17,433 nucleotides of DNA from assembly GCA_030617525.1 (NCBI GenBank), contig JAUWVG010000007.1, positions 1-17,433 of the forward strand, read 5' to 3'. Positions within the stretch are counted from its first letter, which is position 1; each line of letters opens with the position of its first letter. The stretch comes from Candidatus Aminicenantota bacterium (GTDB taxonomy: Bacteria; Acidobacteriota; Aminicenantia; Aminicenantales; Aminicenantaceae). Below are positions 1-5,920 of the stretch, piece by piece. The translations under genes were made by a program, and so were the position numbers. The notes below the pieces were generated by a model. The model was given only the letters and a program-made list of their open reading frames with translations, ran no database searches and was not told the DNA's origin.

Positions 1-13
1 TGAATCATCCAGG
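1..13 (-). mobile_element. Possible right end of a small mobile element
   Basis: Read on the minus strand the first 13 bases are CCTGGATGATTCA. This differs by one base from the start of the right end of the 256-bp element at 10880-11135 (CCTGGATTATTCA). The rest of the element would lie outside the window or have been lost. The match is short, so it could be chance. Confidence 0.3.
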
Positions 14-123
14 TTGAGTACTATATATCAATCAGAAAGGCCTATAGTCCACAAATTTCGTATGCATCCCCATTACAATGATTTTAAAAAAAGTTAAAAA
101 AAGTGATTAGAAATCAAGTAAAA

Positions 124-162
124 AAAAATCTGAAAAGGTGGAAGCGCTCCACTCGGATTTTT
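124..162. terminator. Hairpin with A and T tracts, possible bidirectional terminator
   Basis: Two stacked stems can form. An outer one pairs AAAAATCTGA (124-133) with TCGGATTTTT (153-162), with one G-T type pair. An inner one pairs GTGGA (138-142) with TCCAC (148-152) around AGCGC. The left side is preceded by more A residues and the right side ends in five T, so transcripts from either strand would end in a hairpin followed by U. The nearest gene that could use it is the glycosyltransferase ending at 606, about 450 bases away, or a gene left of the window. Confidence 0.45.
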
Positions 163-332
163 AACGCCATTCCCTCATCGTTCCTCTCGGCGCATCCGTA
201 ACTCCGCACGTAAACCTTGCTCACTAAAGAGAGAATTTCCAAGAAGACGCGTTCCACTTTTCCTTTTCATTTTACGTGCTCAAACATTCGTGCCCGGCCG
301 GCAGAGCCGACTTCCCTTGAGCTCGACTCGGT
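163..332. other. Intergenic stretch without recognisable feature
   Basis: No codon-like pattern, tRNA shape or convincing promoter was seen here. An open frame from 217 runs through it into the repeat, but it lacks a ribosome binding site and its frame is not kept in the second repeat copy. Confidence 0.5.
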
Positions 333-593
333 AAGGCTAAATCCTCGGATGTCGCTTTTTCCATCCTCTTCAGATTTCTCAAGAAGAATCCCCATCTCTG
401 TGATTTTTATAGAGTTCTGGGAAGATGATAGAGAAATCCGTATGGAGGACGAGCGGGCATGGTTCATCTTCAGAAGGAAGATGAGAGCGAGGAACGGAAT
501 CGAGCGAGTTTTCCTCGCCGGGGAAAACTACGCGTGATTTCTTATCACTTTGCAGAACTCGATCTTGAAATCATGGAAAAGAGGATGCTTCCT
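333..593 (+). repeat. ~260-bp direct repeat, copy 1
   Basis: This stretch is closely similar to 3136-3399 in the same orientation. The first 49 bases differ by about one position, and similarity continues with scattered substitutions and small indels to TCCT at 593. It ends 12 bases from the stop codon of the glycosyltransferase gene (606). Open frames on both strands are broken by indels between the copies, so I read it as non-coding repeat DNA. Together with copy 2 it frames the glycosyltransferase gene. Confidence 0.85.
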
Positions 594-605
594 GCAGGTA
601 AACTT

Positions 606-3026
606 CTAAAATTTGAGAGATCGTCCTTGTGTGAGGGCAAACTTGATGTTCCGGACAAATGCTTTGAAAGTCAGCGGACCTTCCAGGTGAGATAAGATCA
701 ATTCAAGGTTTTCTCTGTTGTGGATTATCCACTGTTGGCTTTGGGAGTGTAGAGAGATGATATCTGACTGATATTTGCTGTTAAACAAATTCTGGTGTTT
801 CTCTGATGCATACGGATACCAGAACTCCCTGAGAAAAAAAAGAAAATCTGCCTGGGCTGTGAGCTCTTTTTCATTCAGGTCATCAAGAAAAAATTCCACT
901 TGATTGTCAATTGTGTTTTTAAAGCCTTTTTCCAGAATGATATTCAATTTTCCTAGGGTTTTTGGTGAGATATCCCAGAGGATACCATATTTTGTCGCGG
1001 CGATTTCGTTCCAGAGAGGATAGGGGGTATCACCAAAAGTCAGTTTTCTAAAGACCAGATAACCAAAAGGAGCACTTTTTTCATGTCCGGGACGTCCCCG
1101 TGATTTGAGGGCAATCCTCGATACAATCGGATCGGCTAAACCCAACCTATCGATGAGATAAATTGTTCTCCCGGAATAAAATCCGGTAAAGCCGACGTTG
1201 AGATAGCCCAATCGGATATTGAGTTTGGCTTTTGCCGATAAATCTCTGTAGTTTACGCCGATTGTCTTCCACATCAAAATGACAGTATCTTTAAAGAGAT
1301 ATTTAAGGGGGATGATTTGATTCTTGTAGTAGGCATATCGTTCGTTGGAGATGCCGTGATTATAGAATTGCCCTTTTTTCTGTACAGGTAAAACACTTAG
1401 AGACAGCGCGAACAAAATGAGACTCACAGTAAGATAAGTTTGATTTAATCTCACTTTATTGTCGAAAAAGCGGTCGAAAGCACCACTCACCGAGACGGTT
1501 ATGAGTATAACGGCCGGAAGCAGATATCTGCCATGCATAAAATCCCCTCCACCCCGTATCACGAAAAAACCGTGGAGAGCTCCAAGCAACAGCACGAGCA
1601 GGCGGCTGTTGAAGTCAACGCGTTTGAAATTGAGGACAAGTGCCAGGACTGCAAGGAAAAGAATCCCATAGATCAGACTGCCTTGTCCAAAATCAAAAAG
1701 GTATTTTAAGCCCTGGCTGAAATAAGAGGCAGATCCTGACTTCGAATAAAAAGGATTAGGCAAAAGGGCCGCATAATACCCCATGCGGAAAATCTCGTGA
1801 ATCCCTAGGATGAGCAGGGGAGGGGAAATGAAGGAGGCCACCTGCTTAAAAGACGTTTCCTTTTTTCCGATTTTATAAAGATAGAAGATTATCAAAGCGA
1901 TCAGAAAGATGCCAAAATCCGGCCGTGTCAGAACAAGAAGAGTCACGATCAAACCCATTAAAGCCGGTTGTAATTTCCATCTGCCCTCTGCAAGGAATTT
2001 AGCGAATACAACGAGGAGAAAATACGAAAGAGAGGTCTCAAGTCCGCTTGTGCCAAAATCGATAAAAGCACTGGTGCCGATCAAAATTGCAGCGGCCGGA
2101 TTTAAACCCGGCCGGTTTTTTTTGGATCCGGGAAAATGGATCCTGAAAAAAAGAATGTAGAGAGCGGCGATAGAAAAGAACAAACCGGGAAGGATGACAG
2201 AGGCCTTAGGCGACATCCCGATCCAGCGGAAAAGAGACAACACCCCAAACCAAAGTGGATGGGTGTATCCTTCAACACGTTCATTGACGTTAAAAACAGG
2301 GCCGTAACCGTTAATGAAATTTTCCACATGGCGGAGGGTTATGAACGTATCCTCGGATACCCAAGCGTTTCGCAAAATGAGGACTGAACCAACAAGAAAG
2401 AAAAAGAGCGTGATGTAAAATATCCATCTTGGAGAATGTTTGAGACTGCTGGAGACTGACATGAGAAGGAGAGAGATAAAGAATGCTGAGAACAGAGATA
2501 CAAAAAAAAGATTTTTAAATGGAAAAACACCCCTAATCCTGTGGAGAGTCACTTCAACCAGCTGGAAATCCGAATGTCCCGAGATAAATAACAGGCGGGG
2601 TTCAACCTCTGTTTTATTTAGGATTTTAAATTGAATTTTGTGCAAAGCAGGGTAGGCAAACAGCTGGATTGAACGGTTGTTGAGAATGGTTTTTCCCTTC
2701 TCTGCAGCGATTTGTACATCGATTTCCGATTGTTGTGCTGAGACGGAATTCATGTGAAATACGGCCTCATAAATGCCGGGGGGGAGGAGTGAGTAATCAC
2801 CAAAGGCGACAAATCTATTTTTCTTAAAAATTTGATCTTCGCGGAGGCCGGTCCTGGTTTCTTTTTGAATGAAATCCGATTGAAAACGGTTGAGTGTGAC
2901 AGATAAATTCCGATCCGTTTTGTTTTTATAAAGAGCTGCTGCTGAGAGGAAAATGAAGATCAAAGAAAAAGAGATTAAAAAGAATGTTATAGGCCGGGTC
3001 CGGCCTTGAAATCGCTTCGCGTTCAT
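606..3026 (-). CDS. GT-C family membrane glycosyltransferase, AftB-like
   Basis: The 806-residue product is a multi-pass membrane protein, probably moving a sugar from a polyprenyl-phosphate donor to a cell-surface acceptor on the outer face of the membrane. One membrane segment (about 12-33) precedes an extracytoplasmic stretch (about 35-165). Segments at about 173-193 and 202-222 follow, then the acidic SEDTFITLRHVENF motif (224-237), which sits where GT-C enzymes carry their catalytic acid after the first core helix. NERVEGYTHPLW (248-259), GGGDFMHGRYLLP (492-504) and IDRLGLADP followed by RPGHE (625-649) resemble the family of mycobacterial AftB and related bacterial proteins. That match is from memory of the family; the acceptor is unknown. 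ATG at 3026 has no clear Shine-Dalgarno sequence. The gene stands alone between two copies of a ~260-bp repeat. A GC-rich hairpin followed by eight T lies inside it on the opposite strand. Confidence 0.8.
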   Translation of the reverse strand: MNAKRFQGRTRPITFFLISFSLIFIFLSAAALYKNKTDRNLSVTLNRFQSDFIQKETRTGLREDQIFKKNRFVAFGDYSLLPPGIYEAVFHMNSVSAQQSEIDVQIAAEKGKTILNNRSIQLFAYPALHKIQFKILNKTEVEPRLLFISGHSDFQLVEVTLHRIRGVFPFKNLFFVSLFSAFFISLLLMSVSSSLKHSPRWIFYITLFFFLVGSVLILRNAWVSEDTFITLRHVENFINGYGPVFNVNERVEGYTHPLWFGVLSLFRWIGMSPKASVILPGLFFSIAALYILFFRIHFPGSKKNRPGLNPAAAILIGTSAFIDFGTSGLETSLSYFLLVVFAKFLAEGRWKLQPALMGLIVTLLVLTRPDFGIFLIALIIFYLYKIGKKETSFKQVASFISPPLLILGIHEIFRMGYYAALLPNPFYSKSGSASYFSQGLKYLFDFGQGSLIYGILFLAVLALVLNFKRVDFNSRLLVLLLGALHGFFVIRGGGDFMHGRYLLPAVILITVSVSGAFDRFFDNKVRLNQTYLTVSLILFALSLSVLPVQKKGQFYNHGISNERYAYYKNQIIPLKYLFKDTVILMWKTIGVNYRDLSAKAKLNIRLGYLNVGFTGFYSGRTIYLIDRLGLADPIVSRIALKSRGRPGHEKSAPFGYLVFRKLTFGDTPYPLWNEIAATKYGILWDISPKTLGKLNIILEKGFKNTIDNQVEFFLDDLNEKELTAQADFLFFLREFWYPYASEKHQNLFNSKYQSDIISLHSQSQQWIIHNRENLELILSHLEGPLTFKAFVRNIKFALTQGRSLKF
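2093..2123 (+). terminator. Terminator-like hairpin on the strand opposite the glycosyltransferase gene
   Basis: CGGCCGG (2093-2099) pairs with CCGGCCG (2108-2114) around an AT-rich 8-base loop, followed by one G and eight T (2116-2123). This is a textbook intrinsic terminator shape on the plus strand, but it lies within coding sequence of the minus-strand gene. It may be chance, or it may stop antisense transcripts. Confidence 0.3.
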
Positions 3027-3077
3027 TGAAAATTCAAGAATATCTCATCTTGTGGCGAATGTCCAAATTCTACTCAG

Positions 3078-3110
3078 CCTGAATTATTCATAAAAACTGC
3101 CGACACAGTC
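3078..3110 (+). repeat. 33-bp mobile-element end, copy 1
   Basis: The sequence begins CCTGAATTATTCAT and continues through AAAAACTGCCGACACAGTC. It is identical to 3970-4002, and 31 of 33 bases match 10880-10912. Here GCCGAC (3099-3104) and GTCGGC (3108-3113) form a 6-bp stem with a 3-base loop. At the third site the unit is the left end of an element with inverted ends, so I read this copy as a solitary element end. It lies 51 bases upstream of the glycosyltransferase start codon and could carry regulatory signals. Confidence 0.8.
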
Positions 3111-3135
3111 GGCTCCCCTCGTTGAACGAATCGAG

Positions 3136-3399
3136 AAGGCTAAATCCTCGGATGTCGCTTTTTCCATCCTCTTCAGATTTCTCAGGAAGAATCCCACTTT
3201 CCGTGATTTTTATAGAGTTCTGGGAAGATGATGGAGAAATCCGTATCGGAGGACGAACGGGCATGGTTCATTTCCCTCATGAGGAAATGAGAGAGAGGAC
3301 GGAGATCGAGTGAGTTTTCCTCGCTGGGGAAAACGCAACGTGGTTTCTCATCACTTTACAGAACTCGTTCTTGAAATCACGGAATTGTGGATGTATCCT
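3136..3399 (+). repeat. ~260-bp direct repeat, copy 2
   Basis: This is the second copy of the sequence at 333-593, in direct orientation, about 2.8 kb away on the other side of the glycosyltransferase gene. An extra C at about 3247 and several small indels shift every reading frame relative to copy 1, which argues against it encoding a protein. It begins 25 bases after the 33-bp element end. Confidence 0.85.
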
Positions 3400-3433
3400 C
3401 TTGAAGTTCATAAGTAATGAATAAATGAGTAGC

Positions 3434-3461
3434 TTGATTAGTAATTCTTATTAGATAGAAT
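3434..3461 (+). promoter_or_regulatory. Candidate promoter of the lipoprotein gene
   Basis: TTGATT (3434-3439) and TAGAAT (3456-3461) are separated by 16 bases and resemble a housekeeping-sigma -35/-10 pair. A start near 3468 would give a leader of about 25 bases before the GTG codon at 3493. Confidence 0.45.
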
Positions 3462-3492
3462 GAGTCAATATATATAAGTGGAGGGAAAAAAC

Positions 3493-3969
3493 GTGAAAAA
3501 AATATTATTGATCCCCTTAATAGTCATTATTTTTATTCTTTTTGGCTGCCAGCAAAAAGAAGAGAGCATTGTTCCCGTTGCTCAAGAAGTGGCCCAGAAG
3601 CTGGATACGGCCCAATCGCAGTTGTCCCAAGGAGAGATAACTGCGGGTATAGAGAGTCTGCTTGATGCTATTATCCTCACAAATCCCAGGGGATACATTT
3701 CAGATGACTTTGACATAAAAATTCAGGAAGCAAAAAAAGAAATCCAAAAAAAGAATATGGATGAAACACTTGATCTAATCAGCAATGCCCGTTTATTGGT
3801 GGTTTCACAAGAAATCAAGCAGGAAAAATCAGTCGATATAGAACCTGCTCCTATTGCGGAAGCTGTAAAAACACTTATTTTAGATGCGAAAGATCAATTT
3901 CAAGCAGGGAAGACTTTAGAGGGAGTCACGTCTATTCTGACTGCACTTCTATTATTCAAACCTCTTTAA
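3493..3969 (+). CDS. Small lipoprotein with two internal repeats, possibly 3'-truncated
   Basis: I do not recognise the family. The 158-residue product starts at GTG 3493, 7 bases after the ribosome binding site GTGGAGGG; the in-frame GTG at 3478 lies inside that site. KK, a hydrophobic run and LFGC (Cys19) form a lipoprotein signal. The mature part is mostly predicted helix. Residues 38-65 and 130-157 look like diverged copies of one unit: both have QxxxxG spacing, end in a hydrophobic LL/LLL stretch and close with Pro. After the first copy the chain continues with GYISDDFDIKIQEAKK, but the second copy stops one residue after the proline, and the next base begins the 33-bp mobile-element end. 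The protein may therefore have been shortened by element insertion. A scaffold or binding role in the envelope is possible but unproven. Confidence 0.75.
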   Translation: MKKILLIPLIVIIFILFGCQQKEESIVPVAQEVAQKLDTAQSQLSQGEITAGIESLLDAIILTNPRGYISDDFDIKIQEAKKEIQKKNMDETLDLISNARLLVVSQEIKQEKSVDIEPAPIAEAVKTLILDAKDQFQAGKTLEGVTSILTALLLFKPL

Positions 3970-4002
3970 CCTGAATTATTCATAAAAACTGCCGACACAG
4001 TC
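3970..4002 (+). repeat. 33-bp mobile-element end, copy 2
   Basis: It is identical to 3078-3110 and starts on the base after the lipoprotein stop codon. Its last ten bases (CGACACAGTC) are at the same time the first part of the 27-base palindrome at the left edge of the IS1182-like element, so the IS lies within or against this repeat. Confidence 0.85.
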
Positions 4003-4019
4003 TGATTCAGACTGTGTCG
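3993..4019 (+). terminator. 27-base palindrome at the left IS border, possible terminator
   Basis: CGACACAGTCTGA (3993-4005) and TCAGACTGTGTCG (4007-4019) are perfect inverse complements around one central T. The right arm is the left terminal repeat of the IS; the left arm belongs to the flanking 33-bp repeat. RNA read rightward would form a 12-13 bp stem followed by AATTATTTTATTT, so it could also stop transcripts from the lipoprotein gene. Confidence 0.5.
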
Positions 4020-4128
4020 CAATTATTTTATTTCAAAGGATGGAATAAATCAAACAAGGGGAGGATTCAACTGCTTTTCCCCTGGTGATATGATAAAATA
4101 TAGGGTATTCAACAAGAGGAATATCAAC

Positions 4129-5556
4129 ATGTCATATCGAATCGGAGATAGAGAGCAAAATGGTCTGTTTCCACAATGCATCGAAGATTATGTGAAGCCG
4201 GACGATCCCGTACGTGCCTATGATTCGATTGTGGAATCGATGGATTTTTCTAAACTTGGGATTGAGCTAAATGAAGATAAAGTTGGCAATCCTGAGTATG
4301 ATCCTGTAGCGATGCTGAAGCTTTTGGTCTATGGGTATTCCTACGGAATCCGGAGTTCAAGAAAGCTGGAAAGAGCGCTCTATCATAATGTTTCGTTTAT
4401 GTGGCTGATGGGTGGTTTAAAGCCTGATCATAAAACTATTGCTGAGTTCAGGCGTAAAAACAAGAAAGTACTTGAGCAAGTACTGAAACAATGTGCTCGT
4501 TTATGCATCAAGCTTAACTTGATTGCAGGCAATACGCTTTTTGTAGACGGGAGCAAGATCAGAGCCAATGCCTCGATTAAAAACACATGGGACAAGGCAA
4601 AATGTGAGAAATATCTGAAAAAGATTGATAAGCACATAGAAGCTATTCTTTCTGAATGTGAAAAGATTGATGAGCGGGAGGAAGGCCAAGAGTCTCTGGT
4701 AGAGATGGAAAAAGAGCTTAAGGATAAAGAAAACCTCAAATCTAAAGTAAAGAAAATACTCAAAGAACTTGAGGATGAAAAAGAGAAATCAAAAAACACC
4801 ACCGATACAGAATGTACCAGGATTAACAGTATACAGGGTTCCCATGCCGGCTATAATGCACAATCTGTTGTTGACGAAAAGCACGGCTTAATAGTCAACG
4901 TTGATGTAGTCAGTGAGAACAATGATCTTAACCAGTTTGCAAACCAGATTGATCAGGCCAATAAAACTTTAGGCAAGAAATGCGATACGGCTTCTGCTGA
5001 TTCGGGTTATGCCGATACCGATGAATTAGAAAAGATTGATAACCAAGAGATCAAAGTCATAGTTCCCTCCCAGCGGCAGGCGTCCAAGAGGAAAGTGAAG
5101 CCTTTTGATAAGGCTAATTTTCAATATGATAAGGAGAAGAACTGCTACATCTGTCCGGAAGGACAAGAGTTGCGATATTCACATTTTGCTAAGCTAGAAA
5201 AACATAACGCATATCTCATATCAGATAAATCCATATGCCTGAGGTGTCTTTATTTTGGTGAGTGTACAAAATCAAAAAGGGGAAGAGTGGTTACAAGGCT
5301 CCATAACGAGGAAATGAGAGAAAAACTTGAGGCACAATATAAACAGCCGGAATGCCAAGAGATCTATAAACTAAGGAAACAGAGAGTTGAGCTGCCTTTT
5401 GGACATATCAAGCGGAACTTAAGGGTGAACGCTTTTCTTCTCAGAGGACTCGATGGAGTAAAAGCAGAAATGTCATTATTAGCAAGCTGTTTTAACATCT
5501 CAAGGATGATCACTCTGCTGGGAGTTGAGGGATTGGTTGAAAAACTGGCAATTTAG
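4129..5556 (+). CDS. IS1182 family DDE transposase
   Basis: This 475-residue transposase cuts and joins DNA at the ends of its own IS. I chose ATG 4129 because AGAGGA lies 8 bases upstream and MSYRIGD is the usual beginning in the family; an in-frame ATG at 4090 would add 13 residues. An N-terminal DUF772-like region (about 15-115) carries YDPVAMLKLLVYGY and HKTIAEFRR. The catalytic triad is probably Asp140 (FVDGSK), Asp291 (ADSGYAD) and Glu421 (RVELPFGHIKRN). A charged coiled-coil-like insert (about 155-225) and a cysteine cluster (Cys339, 342, 370, 373, 379) lie between these motifs, as in DDE_Tnp_1_6 type proteins. No frameshift or stop is seen, so the enzyme should be active. The terminator-like hairpin begins at the stop codon. 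Confidence 0.92.
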   Translation: MSYRIGDREQNGLFPQCIEDYVKPDDPVRAYDSIVESMDFSKLGIELNEDKVGNPEYDPVAMLKLLVYGYSYGIRSSRKLERALYHNVSFMWLMGGLKPDHKTIAEFRRKNKKVLEQVLKQCARLCIKLNLIAGNTLFVDGSKIRANASIKNTWDKAKCEKYLKKIDKHIEAILSECEKIDEREEGQESLVEMEKELKDKENLKSKVKKILKELEDEKEKSKNTTDTECTRINSIQGSHAGYNAQSVVDEKHGLIVNVDVVSENNDLNQFANQIDQANKTLGKKCDTASADSGYADTDELEKIDNQEIKVIVPSQRQASKRKVKPFDKANFQYDKEKNCYICPEGQELRYSHFAKLEKHNAYLISDKSICLRCLYFGECTKSKRGRVVTRLHNEEMREKLEAQYKQPECQEIYKLRKQRVELPFGHIKRNLRVNAFLLRGLDGVKAEMSLLASCFNISRMITLLGVEGLVEKLAI

Positions 5557-5583
5557 CCAGGGAAAGATGTCATTTTCCCTGGC
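5556..5583 (+). terminator. Stem-loop after the transposase gene
   Basis: GCCAGGGAAA (5556-5565) and TTTCCCTGGC (5574-5583) pair perfectly over 10 bp around an 8-base loop. The stem starts on the last base of the stop codon. No strong T run follows, so it may act as an mRNA-stabilising or weak terminating hairpin. Confidence 0.5.
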
Positions 5584-5710
5584 AATAGTGATTTTGAAGT
5601 TATAAAAGAAGGAGAAACCTAATATATAGCTTAAAGACTATGATCCGGTCGTAGAAATCATTTAAGAATGCCTAAAAAAAGAAGCTGGGATAGGAATGCG
5701 ACACAGTCTG

Positions 5711-5740
5711 ATTGCGAGCGTAGCGTGGCAATTCCTCTCT
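5711..5740. repeat. Partial palindromic intergenic repeat cut at the IS right end
   Basis: ATTGCGAGCG followed by TAGCGTGGCAATTCC resembles one half of the widespread palindromic repeat seen complete at 5741-5814. Copies in many bacteria begin GTCATTGCGAGCG; here the IS end replaces the first bases. ATTGC and GCAAT can pair as a short stem. Confidence 0.5.
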
Positions 5741-5814
5741 GTCATTACGAGGAGCCTTGCGACGTGGTAATCTCTACAAATGAGATTGCTTCGTCATTTC
5801 ATTCATCGTAATGA
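5741..5814. repeat. Palindromic intergenic repeat element (REP/RPE-like)
   Basis: The element begins GTCATTACGA (5741-5750) and ends TCGTAATGAC (5805-5814), a perfect 10-bp inverted repeat. Inner parts such as TAATCTC and GAGATTG, and GACG and CGTC, also pair, so the 74 bases can fold into one long imperfect hairpin. Sequences of this type are scattered between genes in many bacteria. It lies upstream of the peptidase promoter, and its in-frame ATG at 5780 is not a real start. Confidence 0.75.
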
Positions 5815-5844
5815 CAAGCACAGGGTCACCGGTTCTAAAAAAAA

Positions 5845-5872
5845 TTGCTTTTATTTATTATCCCAATATATA
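5845..5872 (+). promoter_or_regulatory. Candidate promoter of the M14 peptidase gene
   Basis: TTGCTT (5845-5850) and TATATA (5867-5872) with a 16-base spacer resemble a -35/-10 pair. Transcription from about 5879 would give a leader of about 42 bases ending in the strong ribosome binding site GAGGAGGG (5909-5916), 4 bases before ATG 5921. Confidence 0.45.
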
Positions 5873-5920
5873 CAATGGAAATATCCTAAAACGATATTGT
5901 TTCAATTGAGGAGGGAAAAA

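Larger units (their letters stand above)
4008..5710 (+). mobile_element. IS1182-like insertion sequence, apparently complete
   Basis: The ends are inverted repeats: CAGACTGTGTCGCA (4008-4021) on the left and TGCGACACAGTCTG (5697-5710) on the right, a perfect 14-bp match. They enclose 1703 bases with one full-length transposase gene. The base triplet ATT lies just outside both ends and may be a short target duplication, but the exact border is blurred because the left flank (CGACACAGTCTGATT, 3993-4007) repeats the sequence spanning the right end (5699-5713). Length and single-gene layout fit the IS1182 family. Confidence 0.8.

Noticed and set aside
267..467. Minus-strand frame of 66 codons in repeat copy 1
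   Set aside because: The matching frame in copy 2 hits a stop after about 30 codons because of indels, so coding capacity is not kept.
217..537. Plus-strand frame of 106 codons over repeat copy 1, and its partial counterpart at 3122-3313
   Set aside because: They share a peptide over the first part of the repeat only because the DNA is repeated. An inserted base shifts the frame in copy 2, and neither has a ribosome binding site.
5780..5920. Upstream ATG extending the M14 peptidase by 47 residues
   Set aside because: It lies inside the palindromic repeat, has no ribosome binding site, and would bury the signal peptide. GAGGAGGG before 5921 decides the start.
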